A DNA stretch of 23,505 bases from an uncultured Blautia sp. (GTDB taxonomy: Bacteria; Bacillota; Clostridia; Lachnospirales; Lachnospiraceae): the NCBI GenBank assembly GCA_902476765.1, contig CABSEJ010000029.1:1-23505 (forward strand), written 5' to 3'. The position numbers were made by a program, and so were the translations under genes. The notes below the pieces were generated by a model that saw only the letters and a list, made by a program, of their open reading frames with translations, was not told the origin of the DNA and ran no database searches. Shown here one piece after another: positions 7,508-16,480 of this stretch (positions are counted from its first letter, which is position 1; each line of letters starts with the position of its first letter).

Positions 7508-9034
7508 CTAATACTTCTTCATATTTCGCAGGGACGCAGGAGACACACCGTAGCACTGCTTAAATTTCCTGTAAAAATAGCTGGTGTCCGGATAGCCCAC
7601 CTCCCTGGCAATATCATTTATTTTCATATTGGTATTTAAAATCAAATCCTTGGCTATGCTGTTCTTGGTATTACTCAGGTATTGTGCAAAGGAACAGCCC
7701 GCTTCCTTCTGGAATATCTGCCCCAGGTAGGAAGCATTCATGTGATACTTATAAGAAAGAGTTTTCAGGTTCATATCCTCCCTGTAATTTTTCTGCACCT
7801 CCGCCATAATCTGCTTCACCACAGGAGTGTACTGGGAATCCTCTGTGTGAAGGTAGGTGATAATCTCCGAAATCTCCGAGATAAAAATCGTTTTCAGGCC
7901 AAAAATATCATCTGCCTGGTATATTTTCTCAATCATTTCTGACAAATCCTGGAGCCTTTTTTCCTGGGCCAGCTTATACTCTGCCTTAATATCCTGCAGC
8001 AGCATGGCGATTTTCAGGGCAAGCTGGTAGAGAACATCTACGCTTACCTCTGACTTCAGATTGTTGATAAACAAATCCTCCATATAATTTAAGGCACCCT
8101 CTCTGTCCTTTTTGAGAATCAGCTTTCTCAGCAGGGTCTGGTCAATCACCACATCCTTGGAGCTTCTGTCCTTAATATGTGCCTCATTGATACAGCTTCC
8201 GTAGCCCTCCAGCATCCGGTATTTCTGAAGCCTGACCCCCAACTTGTAGCACTGGGGCAGCAGACGGTAATCCTCCACACTAGAGCTGATGGTGACAAAA
8301 CTCATAATGCCCCATAGGCTCTCCAGCCTGTCCTGGAATTCTCTGCAGTATTCCAATATCTGACTGTCCTGTGCCGTATCATCCCCAAATATCAGCAGAA
8401 ATAGAGTATCCGGAGACAGGTAGATAGCCTTCATTCTCCGGTTTTCCTTCTGAATCTCCATCAGTACCTCATTCATGCCCTCCGCCCCGTCCAGGGTATT
8501 GGTGTCTATTTTCATCAGCGCAGTATATACCTTTTCCCCTGGACCCAGCTTTGGCAGCATAGCACAGAACTCCTTTTCCTGCTCCCCGTCCAGCTTTCCC
8601 TTTAAAAACCGGAGCCAGCTAATCTTATCCTCCATATTCCCGGCCGTTCTCCTGTCGATTTCATCCAGACGTTCTCCTGCCCGGATAAGAGCCGTTCTAA
8701 GCTGCTCCTCATTGACAGGCTTTAAAATATATTCCTCCACATCCAGTTTCAGTGCCTTTCTGGCATACTCAAATTCATCATATCCGGATAAAATCAGGCA
8801 CCTGGTCCTGGGACTTACCTTTCGTATCTCCTCCATCAGCTCCAACCCGCTCATAAAGGGCATTTCCACGTCAGTCACCACAATGTCCACCGGCTCCTTT
8901 TGGAACAATTCCAGAGCTTCCCTTCCGTTATGAGCCATGGCGGTTACTTCCATGGAAATGGCCTCCCAATCTATAATGTACCGTATTCCCTGGAGTATAA
9001 ATTCCTCATCCTCCACTAACATTACCTTTTTCAT
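7508..9034 (-). CDS. Response regulator, YesN-type (REC + AraC HTH)
   Basis: DNA-binding output protein of the two-component system, 508 residues. The N-terminal receiver domain shows the acidic pair Glu8/Asp9, phospho-acceptor Asp55 (VVTDVEMPFMSG) and Lys105 (LKPV). A middle region of about 250 residues, typical of this class, follows. The C-terminal 100 residues are an AraC double helix-turn-helix (MNASYLGQIFQKEAG; INDIAREVGYPDTSYFYRKFKQCYGVSPASLR). The start overlaps the end of the kinase gene by 29 bases, so translation is coupled. The gene lies between two operons sharing a 13-base motif, which fits it activating both. Members of this class usually switch on neighbouring carbohydrate genes. 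Confidence 0.93.
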   Translation of the reverse strand: MKKVMLVEDEEFILQGIRYIIDWEAISMEVTAMAHNGREALELFQKEPVDIVVTDVEMPFMSGLELMEEIRKVSPRTRCLILSGYDEFEYARKALKLDVEEYILKPVNEEQLRTALIRAGERLDEIDRRTAGNMEDKISWLRFLKGKLDGEQEKEFCAMLPKLGPGEKVYTALMKIDTNTLDGAEGMNEVLMEIQKENRRMKAIYLSPDTLFLLIFGDDTAQDSQILEYCREFQDRLESLWGIMSFVTISSSVEDYRLLPQCYKLGVRLQKYRMLEGYGSCINEAHIKDRSSKDVVIDQTLLRKLILKKDREGALNYMEDLFINNLKSEVSVDVLYQLALKIAMLLQDIKAEYKLAQEKRLQDLSEMIEKIYQADDIFGLKTIFISEISEIITYLHTEDSQYTPVVKQIMAEVQKNYREDMNLKTLSYKYHMNASYLGQIFQKEAGCSFAQYLSNTKNSIAKDLILNTNMKINDIAREVGYPDTSYFYRKFKQCYGVSPASLRNMKKY

Positions 9035-10736
9035 ATGCTTCCCCTTCTTCTATTTTTATGGTAATTCTTACCTGCAGCCCTTGGGGCTCTGCTGCCTGTA
9101 TAAAAACGCCGTACTCCTCACCATAGACTGCCTTGATTCTTCTGTTTACATTAGATATGCCAATAGATTTATTCCCTGTCTCCTCCTGGCTGTTAGCCGC
9201 CAGCATTTTGTTCTTTTCCTCCATGTCCTCCCGGCTCATCCCCAGTCCGTTGTCCTCCACGGAGATAATAAGCCTTTCTCCCTGGCTCTGTGCCCGGATA
9301 AGCACCCGGTTGTCCTTCCTGTCTCTGTCAATTCCATGGATAAAATAATTTTCTATAATCGGCTGCAGTACAAACTTGATAATAGGCAGGGACAGCAGCT
9401 CTACCGGGCACTCTACCCGAAACGTAAAGCTGTCCTGATACCGGTACTCAAACAATTCCATATATTGTTTGCAGTAATCCAGCTCCTGCCCCAGGGTAAT
9501 GACATCCGCTTCTTTCAGCTGGCTTCTGAACAGCACTACCATGCTGTACAGCATGCGGCCTACCTCCCTGTCTCCGTTACAGATTGCCCTCATGCGTATG
9601 GCTTCCAGGGTATTATAGAGAAAGTGAGGATTTATCTGACTCTGAAGAGCCTGCATCTGGGCATTTTTCTTCTCAATCTCTGCCAGATAGCTTTTTTGGA
9701 TATAAAGGTCCAGCTTTTCACACATCTCATTGAAATGACTTCCAATCATATCCAGCTCATCCCGCTTATTTCCGGTCTCCAGCCTGGCCTGGAGATTCCC
9801 TGTGGTAACCTGGTTCATGGCTTCCAGAATAGCGTCCACTCTTCTGGTAAGCCTCCGTACATAAAAACCGATAGACAGTACGCCAGCCAGCATCACTGCA
9901 GCTCCGATTCCCAGGATAGTCCAAAAGGTAGACAGAGAAAGCCGTGAAGCTTTCTTGATATCCAGATAAGTATAAACCTCATAGGGGCCTTCCGCTGTTT
10001 CCTGAGATATAAAGCTGTCATCTTCCAGCTTACTCTCCCAGTTCTCGTCCTCCTGCTGCTGAAAAACCAGTCCTCCCTTGCCGGCCCGTATGACCAGATT
10101 CGTCTGCCGGCTATCCCGGGCAAGCCTTTGAAAGCTTTGTTTTCCCTCAAAGGTGAAAATCATGCAGCCTTCATTTTCCATAGTATCAGGATTTCGAATC
10201 TGCTTAGTGTAAAGCAGCTTCCCCTCTTCTCCATAGTCCTGGTCTTCCACCTGATACAGTCTGCTCCTTCCGTCCTTCCCGGGATAAAATTTCTTCTCCG
10301 GGTAGCATTGTGTCATCTGAAAGTCTTTATATCCAATGAGCTCCACCTTTTCCAGATTGTCGTAAGCCTCAAAGGCCTCGTTCAAAAAATTATGGATGCC
10401 CTTATATACCTGACCCGCTGTAGCGGAATAGCGGTCCAGACTGTACTTTTGATACTCCTCCGGCTCCATGCTGAAATAGGCCAGTAAATCCTCCAGCTCT
10501 GAAGCTGACCGGTATAAATCCGAAAAAACATAGTCTGCGATTTTCTCTGTTTCCTCCACATATTCTGCAGCCTGACGGTTGACCTGCTCCATGGCCTGAC
10601 GGTTGGCCTCCAGATTTCTCCGCTGCGAAGCCGACATAAAATAAAGCACCAGAACCAGTACAATGCACACCACAATGGCCGTATACGTCCAGAATAGTTT
10701 AAAATACAGTTGTCTGGGTTTCTTTTTCTCCTCCAT
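9006..10736 (-). CDS. Sensor histidine kinase, YesM-type
   Basis: Membrane sensor kinase partnered with the downstream response regulator, 576 residues from the ATG at 10736. That start follows a GGGGAGG and puts the first membrane helix near the N terminus; the longer frame back to 10838 adds an unlikely 34-residue leader overlapping the previous gene. Layout: membrane helix about 16-34, extracellular sensor about 35-268, second helix about 270-292, HAMP about 293-345, then His_kinase with phospho-acceptor His371 in QINPHFLYNTLE. The ATPase has the N box LQPIIENYFIHG (Asn463) and the G box DNGLGM (495-500). A small hairpin (10757-10764 with 10775-10782) sits just before the ribosome site. 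The ligand is probably a glycan outside the cell or binding-protein-borne. Confidence 0.92.
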   Translation of the reverse strand: MEEKKKPRQLYFKLFWTYTAIVVCIVLVLVLYFMSASQRRNLEANRQAMEQVNRQAAEYVEETEKIADYVFSDLYRSASELEDLLAYFSMEPEEYQKYSLDRYSATAGQVYKGIHNFLNEAFEAYDNLEKVELIGYKDFQMTQCYPEKKFYPGKDGRSRLYQVEDQDYGEEGKLLYTKQIRNPDTMENEGCMIFTFEGKQSFQRLARDSRQTNLVIRAGKGGLVFQQQEDENWESKLEDDSFISQETAEGPYEVYTYLDIKKASRLSLSTFWTILGIGAAVMLAGVLSIGFYVRRLTRRVDAILEAMNQVTTGNLQARLETGNKRDELDMIGSHFNEMCEKLDLYIQKSYLAEIEKKNAQMQALQSQINPHFLYNTLEAIRMRAICNGDREVGRMLYSMVVLFRSQLKEADVITLGQELDYCKQYMELFEYRYQDSFTFRVECPVELLSLPIIKFVLQPIIENYFIHGIDRDRKDNRVLIRAQSQGERLIISVEDNGLGMSREDMEEKNKMLAANSQEETGNKSIGISNVNRRIKAVYGEEYGVFIQAAEPQGLQVRITIKIEEGEAYEKGNVSGG

Positions 10737-10815
10737 TGGCCCTCCCCCTCTCTTCTTTGGTATATTTTCGGGTATACACCAAGTCTTTCTGGAAATGCGG
10801 AAAAGAGAGCGCAAA

Positions 10816-11487
10816 TCAATGGCTCTCTTCAATGGCACGCAGCACTCTCTGATTCATAAAAACTACCATAAATCCGTAAATGCTGGCTATAAACAGGATA
10901 AAAGTTCCTGCCTGTATTTCCAGGAGCATCAGCACCACAGCCAGCACGGCTGTGTTTCCCAAAGTCAGCACCGGCCTTGTGATGCACAGGGTAAAAGCTC
11001 CCCGGAACAAATCTTTTACCTTCATCTCATATCTGGAAGCCAGAAGGTAAAGGTTTGGAGTTACAATAACGGCTGCCCCAAATAAAAGGGCAAACAAAAG
11101 AGTCAGGGGAAGAATGGGAATCTGCAGAGAAAAAAACTCCACATTAGTCCAAAACACCCATATCAAAAGCAGATGTATGGCGGTGATTCCCATTTTCTTG
11201 CCCCAGGAATCCAGGTATCCGGTCTTGTAATCCCGAAAGGCAGTGGTATCCATTCTGTGCAGCACCCGGTTCATGGAAAAGAACAAAGCGCACAGAGCAG
11301 GACCTGCCCATAAAAGGCACAGCAGAAACAAAGGAAGATAGGTACGCACCTGACGGATTCCCACAAACAGGAAAAATAACAGTACCGGAAGATTGGAAAG
11401 CAGGAAGAAAAAATTTATCTTCAGGAAGTATAAAAACCGCTCGCAGGCTCCCAATATTTTTTCCATATTAAAAATCTCATTCAGCAT
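10816..11487 (-). CDS. YesL-like DUF624 membrane protein
   Basis: A 223-residue integral membrane protein with about five hydrophobic segments and the DUF624/YesL pattern (FLYFLKINFFFLLSNLPV near the N terminus). Genes of this family are regularly found with YesM/YesN systems and CUT1 sugar transporters, as here, but their biochemical role is not established. It may assist the transporter or sensor. Start at ATG 11487 with AGGAGG eight bases upstream. It lies 30 bases after the GH38 gene and 79 bases before the kinase, so it is in the same transcript. Confidence 0.85.
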   Translation of the reverse strand: MLNEIFNMEKILGACERFLYFLKINFFFLLSNLPVLLFFLFVGIRQVRTYLPLFLLCLLWAGPALCALFFSMNRVLHRMDTTAFRDYKTGYLDSWGKKMGITAIHLLLIWVFWTNVEFFSLQIPILPLTLLFALLFGAAVIVTPNLYLLASRYEMKVKDLFRGAFTLCITRPVLTLGNTAVLAVVLMLLEIQAGTFILFIASIYGFMVVFMNQRVLRAIEESH

Positions 11488-11517
11488 GGCGTATTCCTCC
11501 TTGTATCTGCCAATATT

Positions 11518-14500
11518 CTACAATTCAAAAAGAATAGTTTTAATCTCATAAGGATGCAGGCTCATCCTTGGATTCTCCGAAGTAAAGGCTCCGGCAGGCC
11601 GTTCCATTAAATCACCTTCTGCCCATGTCTTCCAGGAAAAGCCGGGGGTAAGTTCTACATTCTGTTTGGCTCCTGCAAAATCATGGAACCTGACTACCAG
11701 ATATTTTCCGTCCTCTGATTTCTTCACTGCATCCACCTCTATCTGAGGATTATCCAGAGTAAAGAAGCTGTCAAAGCCAGTCTTATCTCTGCCCTTATAT
11801 ACCTCCATAGGGTTATTCAGGGCAAAGGCTTCCTCCACTACCCTGCCTTCCACAAAGTCTCCTTTGTGAGGAAGAAGGGAATAGGTAAAGGTATGTCTTC
11901 CCAGGTCCTGGAGATGGTCAGGCTGAAGCCCGGAACGCAGCAGGGAAAGACGCATCACATTATCCTTTATGTCGTATCCGTACTTACAGTCATTTAACAG
12001 GGCCACTCCGTAATTTCTCTCGGAGAGGTCTGCGAAACGGTGTCCTACAGATTCGAATCTGGCGTGGTCCCAGCTGGTATTCCAGTGATTTGGCCGCCGC
12101 ACATTTCCATACTGTATGTCGTAGGTAGCATAGGTACTTCTCACATCTACCGTAAAAGCTGTTTTCAAAAGCTGCTGTCTTTCCTGGAAATCCACCTCTG
12201 TCTTAAAGTCAATTCTCTTGCTGCTGCTGTACAAGGTCATATCCTGGGAAATTGTTGTATTCATATAGTTCCATTCCATGTGGATAACCAGGCACAGAGG
12301 TCCGCACTGGGTTACCTCGAAGCTTGTCAAATCTGTCACTTCCCGCATTTTCTGCTGGTAGAAAATATCAATATCCCAGGCATCATTATCCAGAGGTTTG
12401 TCCTCAAACATCTGGAGTACATTTCCTCTTTCTCCCGGAGCCAATACCTCTCTCTCCTCTGCCTTATCGTAAAGCCTGGTTATCTGGCCGTAATCATTGA
12501 GAGCCACAGCATACCAGGGAGTTTCAATATTTCTTCCGCTTACCGAAAATGCACTGCTGCCCGGAGTCTGTTCCTTCTTTCTGAACAAAACAGTCTTATG
12601 GCCCATGGCCGGAACCTGGGGTACCTGCACATAATTTCCTGCAGCTGTTTTCTGGGAAAGCAGTATATTTCCCTCCCGGTCAGTATAATAGCCTTCTTCC
12701 CTGCAGGGAAGCAGAACCATCTCATCTAAATTCCATGCAGAACTATTGTATATGGTATAGCAATCCGGCTCTTCCTCCAAAGCCTGGGCTGCAAAGCTGC
12801 TTACAACCTCCTGTCCAATCTCTTCCACCTTTTCATAATCTCTGCGGCTGTCTTCATATACCTCATGGATAGAGGAACCTGGAATAATATCATGGAACTG
12901 ATTGGTAAGAATCAGTTTCCAGCCCTGGGTCAGTTTCTCCTGGGCCGCCTTTCCCAAATCACCTGCAGCGGCTGCTCCCATGGCCGTAAGCCATTCAGCC
13001 CGGCGATAGAGCAGCTCCATTTTCCGGTTCATCCGCTTATTATAAGCCTGGCTGGTGTAAGTGCCTCTGTGGTATTCCAGATACAGCTCTCCGTCCCAGG
13101 TATGTACATACTGGTCTGTATTCTTCACGGTTTCTTTCAGGTTTCTGAAATACTCTCCGGCCGTGGAGGTTTTCAGATAGGGAAGCCCCGGAATCTTATC
13201 AATTCTTCTTCTGGCCTCCAGCAAATCTCTGTTTACACCGCCGCCGCCGTCTCCGTATCCGTAGGAAATAAGCAGTTCCTTATTCATCTCCTTCTCACTG
13301 TAAGCCTCCCATACTCCCTTTACGGTCTTGGGGGTCAGCAGACCGTTGTAAGTGTAGAACCAGGAACCCGGCTCGTTCCAAGGCTCCGGTGTGGTGATGA
13401 AATGTGTCAGCACTTCCGTACCGTCCATACCTTTCCAGCGGAAGGTATCATGGGGCATACGGTTAAACTGATTCCAGCTTATCTTTGTAGTCATAAACAT
13501 GTCGATGCCTGACTTTTTCAGAATCTGGGGAAGAGCCCAGGAATAACCGAACACATCAGGAAGCCACAGGTATTCTACATCTTTTCCGAATTCTTCTTTT
13601 AAAAACCGGCTGCCCAGAAGAAGCTGCCGGGTCAAGGATTCCCCGCTTGTCAGATTACAATCTGCCTCTACCCACATGCCTCCGTCTGCTTCCCAGCGTC
13701 CTTCTTCTACTCTCTTTTTGATAGCCTCATAGATTTCCGGGAAATCTTCCTTCACATAAGCATAAAGCTGGGGCTGTGTCTGAAGAAAAATGTATTCCGG
13801 AAACATTTCCATCATCCGAAGAACCGTGGAGAAGGAACGGGATGCCTTCTCATGAGTATGCTTTAACCGCCACAGCCAGGCCATATCAATATGGGTATGC
13901 CCTACGCAGCTTACTTTCACCAGAGAATGTTTCTCCATTCCGTTAATCTTTTCATTTAATAACTGGTCTGCCTGATGAAGGCTCTCATAGAAAGCCTGGC
14001 TGCCCGGATAGGACCAGTCAATACAGTGGCAGGCTCCGTCCAGCGCTGCCCGCAGCTCATATTTCACCGGATTGCCGTCTTCCAAATTTGCCAGGGTATC
14101 CAGTATCAGAGAACCCATGTAATAGAAATCATCTGCCTTCTCGTCCAGCCAGGCAAGCTGGGCCTGGCGGATTCTATGCTCCTGAATCCTGGGAACGCCG
14201 CCGCCCTCAAGGCCGGACCAGAGCCGGAAGGTAAGTTCCACGTCCTGTCCGTACAGTTCCGGGGAAAAGAATACTTCCTTGTGATTCACATCAACTCCCT
14301 GGTAAGGCTTTCCGTTTACATAGCACATGGCCTCAAAACCGGAGTTGTTTCCCGCACCTGTATTTCCGAAATCAAAAATTCCCAGAGCTCTTCTGCCTTC
14401 CCACTCTTTTGGAATATGTATTTTCTTGTACATCCACAGATACTTGTCACGGCCTTCCCAGCGGTCTCCCAGACTCATGGTTTCCCATCCCTCATGGTCT

Positions 14501-14640
14501 GTGGGTACCTGGGGATTCACTACGCCCTGCTCATCCTGGCAGACCAGGAATTCCTCTAAGTCCAGGACGTCTCTATATCTGTACTTCTGCGCTTCTGTAA
14601 CTCTCCGCTCTAATTTTCTATCTGTTAAAAACAACTGCAT
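11518..14640 (-). CDS. GH38 alpha-mannosidase (cytoplasmic)
   Basis: Large retaining alpha-mannosidase of family GH38, 1040 residues, no signal peptide. An N-terminal beta-sandwich region precedes the catalytic domain. The metal-binding HTHIDMAW gives His250 and Asp252, the nucleophile/metal ligand is Asp362 in LWLPDVFGYS, and a further metal ligand His583 is in NQFHDIIPGSS. The C-terminal half holds the beta domains. The enzyme would trim terminal alpha-1,2, alpha-1,3 or alpha-1,6 mannose from imported glycans; its exact linkage preference cannot be read from sequence. It is the first gene of the operon with YesL and the two-component system. Start at ATG 14640 with AGGAGG upstream. Confidence 0.93.
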   Translation of the reverse strand: MQLFLTDRKLERRVTEAQKYRYRDVLDLEEFLVCQDEQGVVNPQVPTDHEGWETMSLGDRWEGRDKYLWMYKKIHIPKEWEGRRALGIFDFGNTGAGNNSGFEAMCYVNGKPYQGVDVNHKEVFFSPELYGQDVELTFRLWSGLEGGGVPRIQEHRIRQAQLAWLDEKADDFYYMGSLILDTLANLEDGNPVKYELRAALDGACHCIDWSYPGSQAFYESLHQADQLLNEKINGMEKHSLVKVSCVGHTHIDMAWLWRLKHTHEKASRSFSTVLRMMEMFPEYIFLQTQPQLYAYVKEDFPEIYEAIKKRVEEGRWEADGGMWVEADCNLTSGESLTRQLLLGSRFLKEEFGKDVEYLWLPDVFGYSWALPQILKKSGIDMFMTTKISWNQFNRMPHDTFRWKGMDGTEVLTHFITTPEPWNEPGSWFYTYNGLLTPKTVKGVWEAYSEKEMNKELLISYGYGDGGGGVNRDLLEARRRIDKIPGLPYLKTSTAGEYFRNLKETVKNTDQYVHTWDGELYLEYHRGTYTSQAYNKRMNRKMELLYRRAEWLTAMGAAAAGDLGKAAQEKLTQGWKLILTNQFHDIIPGSSIHEVYEDSRRDYEKVEEIGQEVVSSFAAQALEEEPDCYTIYNSSAWNLDEMVLLPCREEGYYTDREGNILLSQKTAAGNYVQVPQVPAMGHKTVLFRKKEQTPGSSAFSVSGRNIETPWYAVALNDYGQITRLYDKAEEREVLAPGERGNVLQMFEDKPLDNDAWDIDIFYQQKMREVTDLTSFEVTQCGPLCLVIHMEWNYMNTTISQDMTLYSSSKRIDFKTEVDFQERQQLLKTAFTVDVRSTYATYDIQYGNVRRPNHWNTSWDHARFESVGHRFADLSERNYGVALLNDCKYGYDIKDNVMRLSLLRSGLQPDHLQDLGRHTFTYSLLPHKGDFVEGRVVEEAFALNNPMEVYKGRDKTGFDSFFTLDNPQIEVDAVKKSEDGKYLVVRFHDFAGAKQNVELTPGFSWKTWAEGDLMERPAGAFTSENPRMSLHPYEIKTILFEL

Positions 14641-14684
14641 CTCTACAAACCTCCTGCAATAGCCCCTTGGCCTTTTACAGCTTT

Positions 14685-14713
14685 ATTCTACTTTATCTTG
14701 CTCTCCACTACAA
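14685..14713 (-). promoter_or_regulatory. Likely promoter of the GH38-YesL-two-component operon
   Basis: On the minus strand: -35 TTGTAG (14713-14708), a 17-base spacer and -10 TAGAAT (14690-14685), about 45 bases before the GH38 start codon. The -35 is weak while the -10 is good, as expected for an activator-dependent promoter. The shared motif lies 21 bases upstream of the -35. Confidence 0.55.
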
Positions 14714-14734
14714 TTTTCCTTTTTCTATGTTTAG

Positions 14735-14747
14735 TGTACAAATTCTA
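14735..14747 (-). promoter_or_regulatory. Shared 13-base motif upstream of the GH38 operon
   Basis: The minus strand reads TAGAATTTGTACA, identical to the site at 7396-7384. It is centred roughly 60 bases before the expected transcription start, a common position for an activator. No equally good second copy is visible here; the nearest candidate (14707-14719) matches only 7 of 13. Confidence 0.65.
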
Positions 14748-14755
14748 TGAATCCC

Positions 14756-14800
14756 AAAAACCGCCTCATGAAGCAAGAAATTTCCTGTTCCATGAAGCGG
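14756..14800 (-). terminator. Intrinsic terminator of the DgkA-phasin-UbiB operon
   Basis: On the minus strand, bases 14800-14781 pair with 14780-14761 (CCGCTTCATGG... with ...CTTCATGAGGCGG): a stem of nearly 20 pairs with three G-U wobbles and one mismatch, and a tight AAATTT turn. It is followed by TTTTT (14760-14756). It begins 37 bases after the UbiB stop and isolates this operon from the GH38 promoter. Confidence 0.8.
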
Positions 14801-14836
14801 TTTTCCTTTCTGTCTAAGGCCCTTCCGTTCCCGGCC

Positions 14837-16423
14837 TCACTGCTTTCCCGAACGCATGTGCCTCAAAAAGATACACAGGGTAATTCCAAAGGCCAGTATG
14901 TATCCGATTGCCCCGATTGCCGGAATCCCCCAAAGTTTAGGCTTCATATCCGTGGTACACAAAATACTGGAGCCGATAAGAAGTCCTGTGACTAAAAGTC
15001 CCATTACCAGCTTTTTTATCAGCGCCATCAGCAGTCCGGATAAATCCTCCCCGGCGTGAAGGTCCAGATTTATCCTGGTCTGTCCCTTTAAATACCCATG
15101 GAGAATATCTGCCGTCAATCCCGGAATATCCACTGCCTTATAAAGAGACTGGGCCAGGGCTTTTGCCTCTTTCTTTATCTCTTTTTCCCAGTTAAGCCCG
15201 CCTAAAATCCGTCCTGCGCCTCTGGCTGAGGCAATCTTTACCATATTGATTTCCGGACTGATTTCCACCAGAACGCCTTCCATATGGGTCAGTCCCCTGG
15301 CCAGCATAGTAAGACCGTGGGGCATGGAAATTTTATTTTCCTTCATAACCTCCATCAGGCTTTCCATCACCTCTGCCAGCCGGATATTTCCCATATCAAC
15401 GGTTCCATACTTAGACAGCAGGGTTCCAATATCCTGATATAATCGGCTCTGGTCCGGCTTTCCCCGGAATTCTCCCAGGGCCATGACGGATTCCAATATG
15501 GCTCCGATGTCATTGACAGCCACACCCTTAACAGCCTTGGCTATCAGCTCCTTGTCCCGCTCTGACAGCCTTCCCATCATTCCCATATCTATCCAGACAA
15601 TCTTCCCTTCCCGGACCTTTACATTTCCCGGGTGGGGGTCAGCATGGAAAAATCCGTCTTCCATTACCTGCTTCATATAATTGTCCGCCAGCTTGGAGCC
15701 GATTTCCTTTAAATCATATCCTTCTTCTGTCAGACCCTCCTTGTCATCTACGGAAAGTCCCTGGATGTATTCCATCACCAGTACCTTAGAGGTGGTGTAC
15801 CGCTTATACAGAGCAGGCACAGAGATAAAGGCCACGTCTTTGTTTCTGGCGGCGAATTCCTCCATGTTGGCGGCTTCTATGAGAAAATCCATCTCTTCCC
15901 TGGCCACGTCCCACATCTCATCCAGCACCATATCCAGGTCCACCAAATCCTTCATGTTAATTGGCGGAAGGAGCTTTACCGCCCGGTGAAGAAGGGCAAT
16001 ATCCCTGGACATCAGCTCATACACGCCTTTCCTCTGTACCTTCACTACCACCTGCTCACCGGTTTTCAGCACAGCCCGGTGGACCTGGGCAATGGAAGCA
16101 GAACCCAAAGGCGTCTCTTCTATCCTGGCAAAAATCTCCTCCGCCGGAGCCCCGTAGGCCTCCTCTATTACCTCACGAACCTCCTGAAAGTCCATAGGCG
16201 CTGCTTCTGAATGAAGCTTCATAAGCTCATCGCAGTATTTCTTGGGAAGAATATCTGAGTGCATGGACATAACCTGGCCCAGCTTAATATAGGCCGGCCC
16301 CAAATCCTCCAGTATCAGACGCAGTTTTTCCGGGGTTACCCCTCTGGTAATCCCCCTGGAGCGAAGAACTGCGGTTATCTCCCTGAGCCTGGCTCCATAT
16401 TCCTTATGCTTCTCCCTGCTCAT
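14837..16423 (-). CDS. ABC1/UbiB/AarF-family atypical kinase
   Basis: A 528-residue member of the UbiB/COQ8 atypical protein-kinase-like family, membrane-attached. Hallmarks are the KxGQ motif (Lys47-Gln50 in YIKLGQVMS), the alanine-rich loop GSASIAQVH (107-115), the ATP-contacting Lys128 (VVVKVQRKG), the catalytic segment FFHADPHPGNVKV (Asp262, Asn267), and the DFG-like IDMGMMG (Asp279). Two C-terminal membrane helices lie at about 470-522. Eukaryotic and proteobacterial members support ubiquinone synthesis, but an anaerobic Firmicute would not be expected to make ubiquinone, so the role here is open and probably concerns another membrane lipid. It is the last gene of the operon, 57 bases after the phasin-like gene. 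Confidence 0.88.
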   Translation of the reverse strand: MSREKHKEYGARLREITAVLRSRGITRGVTPEKLRLILEDLGPAYIKLGQVMSMHSDILPKKYCDELMKLHSEAAPMDFQEVREVIEEAYGAPAEEIFARIEETPLGSASIAQVHRAVLKTGEQVVVKVQRKGVYELMSRDIALLHRAVKLLPPINMKDLVDLDMVLDEMWDVAREEMDFLIEAANMEEFAARNKDVAFISVPALYKRYTTSKVLVMEYIQGLSVDDKEGLTEEGYDLKEIGSKLADNYMKQVMEDGFFHADPHPGNVKVREGKIVWIDMGMMGRLSERDKELIAKAVKGVAVNDIGAILESVMALGEFRGKPDQSRLYQDIGTLLSKYGTVDMGNIRLAEVMESLMEVMKENKISMPHGLTMLARGLTHMEGVLVEISPEINMVKIASARGAGRILGGLNWEKEIKKEAKALAQSLYKAVDIPGLTADILHGYLKGQTRINLDLHAGEDLSGLLMALIKKLVMGLLVTGLLIGSSILCTTDMKPKLWGIPAIGAIGYILAFGITLCIFLRHMRSGKQ

Positions 16424-16480
16424 TTTTCCGTCCCCCTGCTATACTATCCTACGTCTGGCTCTCTGCTATCTTCCAGGCTA

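Noticed and set aside
12040..13512. Long plus-strand reading frames (229 and 215 codons) opposite the GH38 gene
   Set aside because: They are antisense to a well-conserved catalytic domain, lack ribosome sites and show no recognisable domain.
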